Assembly: GCA_023053575.1 (NCBI GenBank)
Contig: JAKZAP010000020.1
Span: forward strand, 19,339,998 to 19,403,997
Source of the DNA: Branchinecta lynchi
Lineage: Eukaryota; Arthropoda; Branchiopoda; Anostraca; Branchinectidae
DNA length: 64,000 nucleotides
Reading direction: 5' to 3'
Positions 32,720 to 45,673 of the stretch are shown in pieces; within the stretch, counting starts at the first letter, position 1, and the number at the start of each line of letters is the position of its first letter. The position numbers and the translations under genes were made by a program. The notes beneath the pieces were generated by a model that saw nothing but the letters and a program-made list of their open reading frames with translations, made no database searches and was not told the origin of the DNA.

Positions 32720-35070
32720 ACAGTGAAGGACCTAAAATTGTACCTTGCGGTACTCCGTAAAAACAAGAGCTACGAGCTTATATGGCACTTGTTACGAGTA
32801 GGCACGGCTCGTTATGTCAATGATATATCTAGTGTTTGCTAGGTGTCTTCCCACCAAGTTTCATCTCGATCCCTCCACTCATAGCGTTTTCCAATATTTT
32901 CCGGTTCTCCCCTCCAGCTCTCCCCAAAAGTCACCGGATCCGGTCCGGATTTTAAGTGGGTCGTCTGAGGCATGAGGTCTTTCCAAATATCAAGTTTCAT
33001 CGAGATCCGGTCACCCGTTCAAAAGTTATAAATACCTCAAGATTCCGGATTCCCCCTCCTCCACTCCACCAACAGTGCCCGAATCGGCTCGGTCATGTCA
33101 ATGATTTATCTATTGTTTGCTAGGTGTCTTCGCACCAAGTTTCATCTCGATCCCTCCACTCATAGCGTTTCCCAAGATTTCCGGTTAACCCCTCCAGCTC
33201 CCCCAAAAGTCACCGGATCCGCTCCGGATTTTAAGTGGGTCGTCTGAGGCATGAGGCCCTTTCCAAATATCAAGTTCCATCGAGATCCAATCACCCCGTT
33301 CAAAAGTTATAAATACCTCAAGATTCCGGATTCCCCCCTCCCTCCACTCCCCCCACAGTGCCCGAATTGGCTCGGTTATGTCAATGATGTATCTTCACAC
33401 CATGTTTCATCTCGATCCCCTCCAATCACAGCGTTTCCCAAGATTTCGGTTGCCCCCTCCAGCTCCCCCAAAAGTCACCGGATCCGGTCCGGATTTTAAG
33501 TGGGTCGTCTGAGGCATGAGGTCGTTCCAAATATCAAGTTTCATCGAGATCCGGTCACCGTTAAAAAGTTATAAATACCTCGAGATTCCGGATTCCCCTC
33601 CCTCCACTCCCCCGACAGTGCCCGAATCGCTCGGTCATGTCAATGATGTATCTAGTGTTTACTAGGCGTCTTCCCACCAAGTTTCATCTCGACCCCTCCA
33701 CTCATAGCGTTTCCCAAGATTTCCGGTTGCCTCCTCAGCTCCCCCCAAAAGTCACCGGATCCGGTCCGGATTTTAAGTGGGTCGTCTGAGCATGAGGTCT
33801 TTCCCAATATCAAGTTCCATCGAGATCCGATCACCCGTTCAAAAGTTATAAATACCTCAAGATTCCGGATTCCCCCTCCCTCCACTCCCCCCCACAGTAC
33901 CCGAATAGGCTCGGTTATGTCAATGATGTATCTAGTGTTTGCTAGGTGTCTTCCCACCAAGTTCCATCTCGATCCCTCCACTCATAGCGTTTCCCAAGAT
34001 TTCCGGTTGCCCCCTCCAGCTCCCCCCAAAAGTCACCGGATCCGGTCCGGATTTTAAGTACGTTGTCTGAGGCATGAGGTCTTTCCAAATATCAAGTTCC
34101 ATCGAGATCCGATCACCCGTTCAAAAGTTATAAATACCTCAAGGTCCGGATTCCCCCTCCCTCCACTCCCCCCACAGTGCCCGAATCGGCTCGGTTATGT
34201 CAATGATGTATCTAGTGTTTGCTAGGTGTCTTCCCACCAAGTTTCATCTCGATCCCTCCACTCATAGCGTTTCCCAAGATTTCCGGTTGCCCCCTCCAGC
34301 TCCCCCCAAAAGTCACCGGATCCGGTCCGGATTTTAAGTGGGTCGTCTGAGGCATGAGGTCGTTCCAAATATCAAGTTTCATCGAGATCCGATCACCCGT
34401 TCAAAAGTTAAAAATACCTCAAGATTCCGGATTCCCCTCCCTCCACGGTGCTCGGATCGGGGAAGTGACTATTTCCAACTTAATCATTTGGGGTCCCTGA
34501 TACGCTTGCCAAGTTTTATCGTCCTAGCTTATCTGGAAGTGCCCGAACTAGCAAAACCTGGACAGACCGACGGACGGACAGAAATTGCGATCGCTTTATG
34601 GCACTTGGCCGAAGGGCAAGTGCCATAAAAACCGGGAGACATTCGGAATAGATTGATTCATATTTAGCAGTTGCGTCCTATCTGATATAGCCTAACACTA
34701 GCGACGATTCTTACTAAAATATTCTACATTACATTTCGTAAATGGCTTGTAAAAAGGTCGGCAAGCTTGACTAAATTGAAAGCCTTTTTAAGATCAATAG
34801 CAGTGCGATTTATCCGATCGACATGGACTTTAGTTGCATGCAAGCTAGGCTACTGTAAAGATGTATGGGTTCTTACCATTTTCTGGTGTAATGCATCCAT
34901 GCCAGTGTGATTGTGCAGCTTGTTGTTTTGAACTATGGAGACAAAATGACTGAGATTGCTTCCTGTAAAGAGAGAACATGATTAGTTTTTTTCTGAACTA
35001 GGGAAATAGGTCCATACATTCAGAATATAGCCTAGTCTACCACAACCTCTTGATTTGGGTGAACGTATGC
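32720..35070. repeat. Inner part of right arm, copy 1, truncated by the gap
   Basis: It begins with the inverted reverse-transcriptase relic (CAGTGAAGGACCTAAAATTG from 32721), contains the minisatellite insertion and then continues as the inverse of 23230-23660. It breaks off at GAACGTATGC just before the N run, a point equal to about 53403 in copy 2. Confidence 0.75.
32781..34627. mobile_element. Minisatellite-bearing element with TATGGCACTTG ends, copy 1
   Basis: It is bounded by TATGGCACTTG at 32781 and CAAGTGCCATA ending at 34627; the right end is itself a hairpin. It is inserted in the inverted reverse-transcriptase relic, which resumes as ACCGGGAGACATTCGG. Inside are about six units of roughly 280 bp starting near CTCGGTTATGTCAATGATG (32808, 33087, 33370, 33630, 33911, 34190), each with CACCGGATCCGGTCCGG, TTTCATCTCGATCCCTCC and a C-rich block. 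Open frames in it, such as 33251-33499 and 33652-33981, follow the repeats and change between copies, so they are not genes. Confidence 0.7.
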
Positions 35071-35170
35071 NNNNNNNNNNNNNNNNNNNNNNNNNNNNNN
35101 NNNNNNNNNNNNNNNNNNNNNNNNNNNNNNNNNNNNNNNNNNNNNNNNNNNNNNNNNNNNNNNNNNNNNN
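35071..35170. other. Assembly gap (100 N)
   Basis: Exactly 100 undetermined bases, the usual placeholder for a gap of unknown length. It separates the truncated right arm of copy 1 from 75 bases of unmatched sequence and then copy 2. Confidence 0.98.
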
Positions 35171-35245
35171 TCAGACATGTCGTTCCTCCGGGAAATGCAC
35201 CAACCGTCGCAATGGGAACTTACTAAACGAAGGTGGGAGTCAGGA
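35171..35245. other. Short unmatched flank left of copy 2
   Basis: These 75 bases have no other match in the window. They end GTCAGGA directly before CAACATG. They do not match the flank on the right side of copy 2, so this contig end may come from another locus carrying the same element. Confidence 0.5.
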
Positions 35246-38200
35246 CAACATGTTATCGAAAAAAGAGAGTCACCCCCTTGACTATTTGAAGAACGTCACC
35301 CCGGTGACGATCGGCAAATCAATAAGGAAATCAGCGGGAGAGAACCCAAAGAAGAAAAAGCTGAACTCATGCTAAGGATTCCTGATTCTGGATGATCTGG
35401 ATTCATGATGATGAATTCTTGATTTGGTTGCTGCCAGACTTCTATAGCCTTGATTATAGTGGGCTGCTTCTACTATTGGGTATTCAAAAGATGGTGAGTC
35501 TTCGAGCAGCTTCACAGGAGTTGTAGTTCAACCCGAAGAGATCACCCCTGACTATCCTAGTCTAGTCTTTAGATTGTGCCTAACCATGAGAGTGTTCCAA
35601 CCTTTAAACAATAGTAACTAATAGTTACCATTTTTGTTCCTATGGCTACATCACAAAAAGTTACTAAGCTACACTGGCCGTTCCAACCTTCTTGAAATAG
35701 TAACTAATAATAACTACTTGCTTACCATGCTCGGGAGCATAGTGAGCATGGTAACTACGAGTCTACCATGCATCTCTGCACATCTCTGTAACTTAAGTGG
35801 TTGGAGATTTTTGAGTTTTAGAATTAGTATTTGAGAAAAATTATAAACTAGAATCTGTGTGGGAAATAGTTGAATTTTCACAGAAAAAAGCAGGATTCAA
35901 GAATTTCACCGAAGACGCTCGCTTTAATATAGTCTTGGAAGCTGCTGTCAAATCCTCGCTCTCTCTGGTTTGAAATATTTCTGGAAATCCTCGGAATCTC
36001 AGGGTTTGACTAAGTTTAAAAGCCAGAATTTGCATGGGAAACAGTTGTACAGAATGCGAACTTAAAAATTTTGTATGGGGCTCAGACAGTTTAATCTCGT
36101 CTTGGGTACAGAAGTTATAAACTGCTGCTGCAATGGTGTCTAATAATACCCTTGTTCATGTAGCCTTCGCAGACTCGATGCCTAGTAGCTGTCTAATCAC
36201 TTTTCTTTCTGCCCTTCAGTATTGCTGAATGTACTTAATACGTTTCAATTTCGCATTTAAATATTTGAAACAAATAAAAAGCTCGAATTATAAGTTTTGA
36301 GGAGTCGGTAGAATTTCTGGTAGATTGGTGAACTTTTTTGGATCTCCCCCCCCCCCCCCTCTCAACGAAAATGAACTTTCGACGCCCCCGATGACACTGA
36401 CGCTCAGAGCGTTGCAAGGGGGCGGTGCAGCACCCCCCACCTTTTAGAGATGCCGAAAATTTTGGTCCAGAGGCCCAAAGTTTTGCTAAAATGGTTCTGT
36501 ATTTTTTCGATAGCACGACTATTCGATGTATTTACGGGGATTCGGTAGTTGTACAGAATACTAAATAGGCCGTCGGTAAGAAAAACTTCCGTAATCGGGA
36601 TTCGGTATAGTTGCCAGTATTCTGTAGTTATCACAAATTTGGTGCGAGAATTTACTGAAACCATCTGGTAATTTTTCGATGCCAGATCTATTTGGTATAC
36701 TTATGGAGATTTTGTTGTTACATGGAATCCCAAATAAGCTATCGGTTCAGAACTATTCGGAATAACAACTGGGATTCGGTAATTTGTTCATTATAATTGC
36801 CAGGATTCGGGAGTTACCACAAACCTCGAAACTTGTAAGAGGTCGAGTGAAGCACTGGTTGCGGACAAAAGGGATGATCTATGATTTCATCGATAGTCCT
36901 TACTTTTATTTGGATCCCCAAAATAAAGTCTAATCATAAATATTTCGAGAATTCCGCCTGCATCGCTTTTCGTAACATTCTCTATTTTCTGGAAGGGCGC
37001 ATCATTTGACTAGGGTTTTAAGCCGGTTTTAGGATTGAGTTTCCGAAACATTAAAAGGTAGAATCAGGCAAAATAAAATCTCGCCTGCGCCGCTCACTTT
37101 ATGTGATTATGGGTAGTTTTGACTAGACTACCGTTGATGCTGTTGCCAGAAAGTCGCTCCATCCGGTTCTTGGAACTTCTTCGAGTCTCTGCATTTAATC
37201 CACGAAACAATGATAGAATGTGTAAGAGAAGCAGTTCAGTTTTAGCTTACAGGAAAAAAAAACTGGATTCCGAATAAATTTAGCCTGGGGCACTCGATTT
37301 AATTTTCTATTTTCTTTAATAGATAGAGTTGTTGCTGGAATCATGCTCGGCAATATATTCTTCCAGTGGGCTTCGTCAAAGTGCCGCCTAATAGTTGGCT
37401 TATCGTCTTTTCATGCTGCCCATTAATGTTACTCTTCCTACGTAATCCTTTCTGTTCCATAATTTAAAGAGGATTCGGTAAAATTTTTGAGAGATTGGGT
37501 AAAATTTTTACTCTGCATCCCCCCCCCCCTAATGAAAATGCACTTGCGACGACTCTGCTGACGCCTGATGGTTGAATGGTAAAGTGACGATTTAAATCCT
37601 CTACTTTCGATCTTCCTCCTGAACCCAAGGTGATAAAAGGTCAGGTTTCCAATGGATTTTCAGTTCTCAGGGGATGTACCCATTTCGTAAAACTACACAG
37701 AAAAATCGACTAATTTTCAATCCAGAAATCCGCGTTGTTTCTGAAATTTGCAAAATCTTGGGAAGCCATAGAAGCCAGGGCGGCCTCTACGGAAACGGAA
37801 AGAGAAATTTTCAGTAGACCTCAAGTGTCCTTTAAATTTTAGAGGTGTAAATCGGAAGTTTTCTGTCAGCATGGCTATGAAACTGGTCATACACTAAAAT
37901 GTGTCATTTATGCATCGAAACTAGAAGTACGAGGAATTATATGAGTATTTTCACATGCTAAAAAGTTGAATGCAGTTACTCAATGCCTTTTTTGTAAAAA
38001 AGCTAACTCTAAAATTGCTTTGTCAGACATAATCACTGTTTCAAAACTCCCGATTTTCCCCCTGATTTCTTATAATTATCTCCCGAAAATCTCCTGGTTT
38101 TTTTGAAGCAGTTCCTGATTTTCAAAAAAGGAAAGTGGAAGCACTGCATGATTGTTCGTTTCAGTACTTGTTTTGGTGGGTTTATAAATTTTTTGTCAAA

Positions 38201-41200
38201 TACAAACTGTCCTACCACGTATTTCTAAAGTTCCCTTAAGTGACCCATCATGCATACATAGAGCGTGTCCCACCCTATTTGCCGTAGTTTCTATTTGACG
38301 GTGCAAAACGGATAATTCAGCTATATTTTATTCGAGCTATTTTTCGGCCCTTCTTGGCAAGGGTCCTCTTCAGGCTCAAGCCGCTAAACTGGAAAATGAA
38401 CTCTTATCCGTTTTGCACCGTCAAATATGATTCGCAGTCAGCTTGGGCTGAAGGAACATCTTATCGTAGTTTCTATGTATGACCTCACAGGATCCTAGCT
38501 TCTTGGCATCGAGGTTGGAACACAGTTTGCATTTTCGGCAAAATATTGTGCAGCGGGCTGATTGGACTAATTACAATAACTAACATTAACCATGCGCCGG
38601 CAACATGGTATCGAAATGGAAGGTCACCCGTTTGAGGATTTGAAAAATGGGTGATGACCTGAATCAAACGGAATGATTAATCAAACAGAAAATCAGCGGT
38701 AGACAACTCAAAGAAGAAGAAGCTAAACTCTTGATGTGGTTGCTGCCAGGGGCTCCTGGATCTTAAGAGTTTCCTAACGAAAATTTCTAGAATAACCTTG
38801 ATTCTAGTAGGCTGCTTCTACTATTCGGTATCATAAGATGGTGAGTCTTCCAACAGCTCCACAGGAGTTATAGTGCAACCTGAAGAGATCACCCTGAACT
38901 ATCCTAGTCTAGCATAAAAATCCGGTCAAAATCTAAACCTGTCTAACAATAATTTCTTTTGAAGAAAAGTTGTTACAAAATTTGTTCTTCAACACTCAAT
39001 CGAAGTGAAACTCTTATGCTATCCGTGGTAACCCTTGTGAAGTTATCTTTTTTACTCAGCCAGCTGGGGGAGCCCAACCAAGCGATCTGATTGGCTCTGC
39101 ATAAGACAAAGTAGAGCTAGGGTCTGGTCTCTTTAAGGGCAGTTCTGACGGTCTAGAAAGCTTTGCGAGCTTCTGCGCCGGCTGTTTTAGCGACTTTGGC
39201 TAAAACTCACTTCTCTTTCCAGAGCTCTTCTTACACTCCGCTAGTTTTCGCCAGCACTTGGAAAGTTAAGCCACTTCATGAGTGGAAAGTGATCTTGGCA
39301 AGTCAGTGAAAAGTTGTAGATGTTCAACTGTGGCGCACCGACTTCTCGTATTTTCTTGCACTCAGTGGATTCTCAGTTTGCTTTTCGGAAAGCGAATCCA
39401 AGATATCCACCAGTAATAAGAAAGCCAGAATCTGCCAAGCATAAAGGCACAAGAAAAAAATAGAAAGTTGTTGCACCTTTACAACTTCTCACTGGCCAAA
39501 ATCATTTTCCACTTGTGAAGTGGATTAGTTACAAGGCTCTCTGGAATAAAAATAAAAACAACACAGACAGGTATCAGTCTTACCAGAGTTCCTGCTGAAC
39601 CAGTAATTAGTATCACTTATGATCCTTGGGACCAGCACAAGTAAATTGTAACTGTTATGGCACCAAAATAGCAGAATAATAAGAGGGAGGGGCTAATTAC
39701 TTATTACGGTGGCCTCTGGCGTAAAATAATAACAAGAATTGTAGCCGAATAGTTCAGTAGTTCAATAGAAGTCTCAGATCTCTGTTATAGCTTCTCAATT
39801 TTCAGTCTTTGTAGACAGCTCGTCTTGCTTCTTTGTTCTCGCTTTTTATAGAACACTAATTTAACCACCCTTTAAAACCTGCATAGAGGGGTTTACATCT
39901 GCCTTTTATTGACCAATCAGGAAGGATAATCTGGAGTAGAGAATGAGATTAGAGACTTGATCACCAAAGCAACTTCTCAGTTCTGCAGAATTGCAAAACC
40001 TTTCACATTCTTGATTCAGACGAATATGCAAGAAAAGGGAATTAGCGTCTTCTTGAATAGTAAATAAATACAAAAAAAAGAGAATTGTGGGAAGAATCCG
40101 ACTTGTTGCATGATGAGAGGACATAAGGAGATTTGGTGAGCTATGTGATATTCATGTCTTGGAAGTTCTAAATTTTTTAATGGTTTAGAGGATAGATTTA
40201 AAGTATTATCGATGCCAGGAGCATGCCAATGCACAGATTTGTTAACCCCAGTGTAGGTAATTGCAAGATAAATCTCAACGCATAGCTACCAAAACGTAAT
40301 TTGCAATCAACAATGAAACATTCTGATTGTGCTCTGTTGCAAACATTTTCTGTTATCTGGCAGCTCCACAAGGGAGTTTAACATTGCCAGACAGTAGGGC
40401 TTGTTTGTACTGCAATTGCACTTTACAGAGACAACTCTTCTCTGATGTTTCGGGATAGGTTTGTATTTGAGTGTTTCCAGTAATACAAATTCTGGTTGGA
40501 TTGCTGATGGTTAAATCAGTGTCCTGAATTCACTTATAAAATCTGGTACATGGTTCAGTACGATACTGAACGCTGAACCCTACGATATGCAGAAAGCTAC
40601 TGAAATTTTGGAAAGTTGATGAAAATTTTGGTTCATTTCATATGGGAAAGATGCATTTGTTACGTCCACTGCCTTGCCTGAACTAACAGTGATGACCAGA
40701 CTTGTTTTCAGTTTATCTCAGCGATATTTTACTTATTGATTCTGGACAGGTACCGGACTTTACTTAAATACTTAGCCATAATCTTTCTCATAAGGCTCAA
40801 GCATGCCTTAAATCCAAATATCCATGCAATAATTCATCTTCCTCTTTTGTCATAATAAAATTTTGTCTTGTTTTTTTTGTCTTCTTTTGAGATTGAGAGC
40901 CGGTAAGAAAAAACAAAAAAAAGTATGAGATATATTGGAGCACAGATCTAATGACCAATCTAACTAGTAGCATGCAGTGATATTCAGGTCTTGTTCCAGA
41001 TTGTTCTTCGAGAGCGAACGAGGAGTACTCCCGAACACCGAGTTTGTCTTCGAAGAGCTGTCCCCGTCGTTTACGCCGGATAACGCTGACAGAGAACTCG
41101 AGAACTTTGAACTTGTAAATGTTTTGGTGAGTCTCTGATATACCGTAGTTCCTCTTGTGGAAATTTGAACGGTGGTGTGAAAATGTGAACAGCGATGGGT

Positions 41201-42176
41201 AGAGACTCGGGTAGAGTAGTTCTCATCTTCATTAGCTTCTGAATGGTTACTTACTTGTTATCTCTACTGCCCTATCCAGCTCCTGCTAGATTTCCGATTC
41301 TGATCATTTGTTTGGGTGCATCCCCTTACTTGTTCCTTTTAGCAGCTTACGGTTAGCATTCTGGACTTCTTTTCGGATAAAGTGTTAAATTTGTTTTCGG
41401 TAGCATTGTTGTCTTCCCGTTATTTACTATGATTCCGGGTCTTGATATTACCCTCCCATCTGAGCTGCGTAGGAAAATCTTTCTTTCGATGCTATGTCAA
41501 ACGCTTGTTACCCAATGCCAAACACCAGTCACTGTACGTACCGTAACTCTAACCTACTCCACTATAGATTGATACGAATTCTGACTGGGTGATTTCTAAA
41601 CTTCACTGGACCGTGAGTGTTTTGCTGAGTCAGGGTATCCAGCGATAGGCATATGGTATGCTAAATGCTGGATAGAACGAGCTTTTGGCATACGTTAACC
41701 CAAAATCAAGAGGTTGTGGTAGACTAGGCTATATTCTGAATGTATGGACCTATTTCCCTAGTTCAGTAAATAACTAATCTTGTTCTCTCTTTACAGGAAG
41801 CAATGTCAGTCATTTTGTCTCCATAGTTCAGAACAACAAGCTGCACAATCACACTGGCTTGGATTCATTACACCGAAAATGGTAAGAACCCATACATCTT
41901 TACAGTAGCCTAGTTTGCATGCAACTAAAGTCCATGTCGATCGGATAAATCATATTGCTATTGATCTTAAAAAGGCTTTCAATTTAGTCAAGCATGCCAA
42001 CCTTTTGGACTAGCCATTTACAAAATGTAATGTAGAATATTTTTAGTAAGAATCGTCGCTAGTGTTAGGCTATATCAGATAGGACGCAACTGCTAAATAT
42101 AAATCAATCTATTCCGAATGTCTCCCGGGTTTTTTTTACGGAGTACCGCAAGGTACAATTTTAGGTCCTTCACTGT
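35246..42176. repeat. Left inverted arm of giant element copy 2
   Basis: Near-identical to 16763-23695. A two-base deletion (GAGAGTTTT to GAGTTTT near 35812) changes the offset. It is more like the left arm of copy 1 than like its own right arm. No gene. Confidence 0.8.
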
Positions 42177-42261
42177 TTCTCCTCCTGGCAAGGAGTTCAT
42201 TTTCCGACCTGTGGAATTACGCGGATGATCTCTCGCTTGTTGAGATTTGTCGGAGAAACAT
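41951..42261 (+). pseudogene. Decayed LINE reverse-transcriptase relic, copy 2
   Basis: Same relic and breaks as at 23470-23780, with the same motifs B and C. It marks the arm/core boundary of the second copy at 42176. Confidence 0.72.
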
Positions 42262-42589
42262 TAAAAGTTCTGTAACATGTGCCTTCGATCGGGTAAGCTT
42301 CTATCCCGATATGGGGCTCCTACCGACAAACTAATTCAATTTTTCTTTTGTTTTGTCTGGCCTTTCCAAGACTTTTGCCATATGGCATTTTGGAATCAGT
42401 TCACTTGTACCACAGTTGGCATTCTTGCCATGAGCAAACATTGTTCCTTCTTTTTTTCCAGTCTTTTTTTTTTAGCCGCTTTCCATGATCGTTGCCAGGT
42501 ATGACAACCTTGGTAAAATTTGCACAGCAGGTCTCCGGATGATTATGCTCCTCGGAAACAATGAACGGGAGCATGATACGTCACATAAA

Positions 42590-42852
42590 GAGCGTGTTCC
42601 AGACCACTTATTTAGTTACTACGCATGACGTCACGAATTTTGGCTTTTTGGCGTCAAGGCTGAAACGTATTTTTATATTTTCGGCAAAAAATATCATGAG
42701 ACTGGCTAATCAGGCAAATCAGGTGACAGATATTCGCAGTTACCACGTGTGGTGTTCGAGAAAGTTGGAACGGTCAGCGTAGTAACTTTTCACGAGGTTA
42801 GAACGAAAAGAGTAACTAATAGTTACTATTATTAGAAGCGTGGAACACGCTC
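42590..42852. mobile_element. Intact GAGCGTGTTCCA MITE, core copy 2
   Basis: Same insertion as 24109-24371, flanked by AAA on both sides. Confidence 0.75.
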
Positions 42853-43559
42853 AAAGAAAACAAGCATAGCAAGCGTAATAATCACTGTATTGCCAACAAA
42901 GGAGATAGATACACTTACGAAGATAGATACACTCCCGAGATCAAGAATCTCGGGAATGAGAATGGATGGAAATACTACTGAAGTAGAATGAATTGCTATC
43001 ATAAGTACGACGTTTCCTTTATATATCATCATAAATTTTTTACTACTATCTAAATTAGTGCCTTATGCTCATGATGTTTGCTTAACTAACTATAATAGCA
43101 AACCTAGCCTATCCAAATAGCAAGCTATAATATAACGTATGACGGTCCCCGATAAGTTGAGATTAAACATGACACAAGGTAGCTAACTTATCTTTCATTG
43201 GTCAAGCCGCCTTGTATGATGAGGGATGCTTATGAAGCGTTGCTCGAAATGTGGAAAAGCCTCTATATTCTCTGTGATTGGGTCGTCCCAGAAAGGGGTA
43301 CGTTTTTTAGTTTACGTTTACGTTTTTGGGATCCCAAAACGTAAGTGGAGGGATACCTATGACATCGCAAAAGTTGTCCGTCTGTCCGTCTGTAATCACG
43401 ATAACTCTCGAAGGGAATGAGATATTTTGATGAAACTTGGTGTGAGGATTCGTTGGGTCGTCGGACCAGTCAAGTTCGTAGATGGGCTTTGTAGCCCGAC
43501 ATTTAGGGGTGGGGGAGGGGGCTTAAATTAAGGGGCAAACAAAATATTTTGAAACAGCT

Positions 43560-44480
43560 AATGTGATAGTCGATTATGGGGTAAGAAGACATGCTGAGCA
43601 CGATGGTGAAAATCTTGTGAAAATCCGATGACAAAAACGTTTTGTCATCGGACGAGTAGTTCGTCCGGAATCCGGCCAAAACCGGAAAGTTTGTTAAAAG
43701 TAAAAGTTTTATTTGAAGTTGATTAGATGTTCGATTTAGGGGTAGGAAGACAGAAGACGATAATGAAAACCATTTTGTCATCTGACAAGTAGTTCGTCCG
43801 GAATCCGGCCAAAACCGGAAAGTTTTAAAAGTAAAAGTTTTATTTGAAGTTGATTCGATTTAGGGGTAGGAAGACATGCTGAAGACGATGGTGAAAACCA
43901 TTTTCTCGACGGACAGGTAGTTCGCCAGAAATCCGGCCGAAACCGGAAAGTTTGTTAAAATTCTAAGTTTTATTTCGAGTTGATTAGATGTTCGGTTTAG
44001 GGCAAGAAGACATGCTGAACACTTATGTGAAAACAATTTTCTACCCGGACATGTAGTTCGCCCGGAATCCGGCGAATACCGGAAAGTTGGTTAAAAGTAA
44101 AAGTTTAATTTGAAGTTGATTAAATGTTTTATTTATGGGTAAAAAGACATGCCGAACACGATGGTTAAAATCATTTTCTCGCTGGAGAACTAGTTCGCCC
44201 GGAATCCGGCCAAAACCGGAAAATTTGTTAAAAGTAAAAGCTTTATCTGAAGCTGATTAGATGATATATTTAGGGGTAAGAAGAGACGCTGAGTCGGTAT
44301 ATGACAATGGTTTTTTACCCGGACATACAATTATTCCGGAATCCGGTTGTAACCGGATTTTTTTTTCAGTCAAACTTTTATTCAAAGTTGATTAGATGTT
44401 CTTTATAGGGATAAGGAGATACGCTGGTTTTGTTTCTGTATTTTTTGTTTTGCTGGACTAGTAGTTCGCTCGGAAATCGG
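43560..44480. repeat. Tandem array, about 140-bp unit, core copy 2
   Basis: Same array with one unit fewer; the copy-to-copy offset drops by about 147 across it. Confidence 0.85.
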
Positions 44481-45445
44481 CAGGAAGTCTCGGTCAGTAT
44501 CGTCAAAATAGACATGGCTTATAGAGGTATATCTGAACTTGGTTTTCTCTGATGATTAGCCTGTCCAAGACTGAATCTGGCGAAGACAAGACTCGATTGT
44601 CTGAATCAAATATTAGATTTTTGGGATCCCATCGACACCTTTGGTCTTGTTTAGTTTACTGTCATGCTGATTCAGACCTCCACAACTTTATTTATACAGC
44701 TATTATTTTCCGTCTTCGTTTAACTTGTAGGTAAAAGAAAGCCGAGTCGTGGATCCCCTTTCTTACCGTAGTTCATACCCACCCTGCGGTATTTCACTAA
44801 TTCTTACGTCTGTCGCGGTTCGCTCTTTTCTAGGCCACTACCCCGAGTCTTGTCACCATTATAGTTCTACTGGATAGACCGGCAAGACCTGTTACACAGT
44901 TGTCCTGCAGTACGTTGGACTAGAAGCAGCATTGTTCTTTTCGTAAATTGATCACGATTTATCTACCACGAAAAAAGCTATCAATGTTCATAGACAAATC
45001 CGAAATGCTAATTCTCCCAGTAAGATCCAGCGGTTCGTTATTGGGGAATGCATAACTTATCACTCCTCTCGCCCGGTAAGGTTGTGATGCTCATTTGAGA
45101 GAATATTTAAACTAACCCTCCTTCTTTTTCAGGTGGACAAGCGTGATACAAGAGAATTAATCAGCTTCCAGGACAGAATCTGCAATTTGTAAACTGTGTT
45201 CAGTGCCTTGCTTCTTCTGGATTCCACGGACGTAGGACTGAAAACGGTCGCTGCCTAGTTTTCAAAGTAGCCGTTTTTCCTCCGAATATTGGTAGAGCAT
45301 TGACAAAATCAGCCGTCAAATCGCCACGGTCTACGGTTGTCGTGTGATTATGGAACAATTTTGACATGATTAGTGAGGCATTGTTGCGTTTGAAAATCCT
45401 TGGCAGGCATATGATCAAAGAAACTTTACATTCAAGCAAGAGGGT

Positions 45446-45673
45446 TTGTTCCTGCTGATATTCAAGCCGCTGCTTCGTCCGACTATTTATATGGCCAAGC
45501 TGTACAGTCAGAACTTACTACAATTACGATATTGGAGCCATGACCAGATTCAAAGGAGAGCCACCAAATTCTTACTATCTGCGTCATCTACTCTCTCTGA
45601 TACCTATGTGATCCTTAGAGGTGAAAGTGTTCTGTCCTGCAGTATATTCATACTAATAATTGTCCCCTACTGA
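45446..45673 (+). pseudogene. LINE thumb-domain relic in core, copy 2
   Basis: An open frame of 75 codons with LLRPTIYMAKLYS, IQRRATKFLL and SDTYVILRGESVL, a recognisable fragment of a LINE reverse transcriptase C-terminal region. It has no start or flanking domains and is a relic. Confidence 0.55.

Larger units (their letters stand above)
16763..35070. mobile_element. Giant inverted-repeat element, copy 1 (right part lost at N gap)
   Basis: The element starts CAACATGTTATCG at 16763, after the flank GGTAAGC (16756-16762). It contains the left arm (16763-23695), a core (23696-32719) and the inner part of the right arm (32720-35070), and then stops at the N gap. It aligns along its whole length with 35246-53403 at an offset of 18,483 falling to 18,330. 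The differences I noticed are mainly homopolymer-length changes, scattered single bases and one missing tandem-repeat unit. No open frame longer than about 110 codons occurs and none resembles a transposase, so it appears non-autonomous. Confidence 0.8.

Noticed and set aside
33251..33981. Open frames of 80-110 codons in the 280-bp minisatellite
   Set aside because: They repeat with the units on both strands and are altered by C-run indels between copies 1 and 2.
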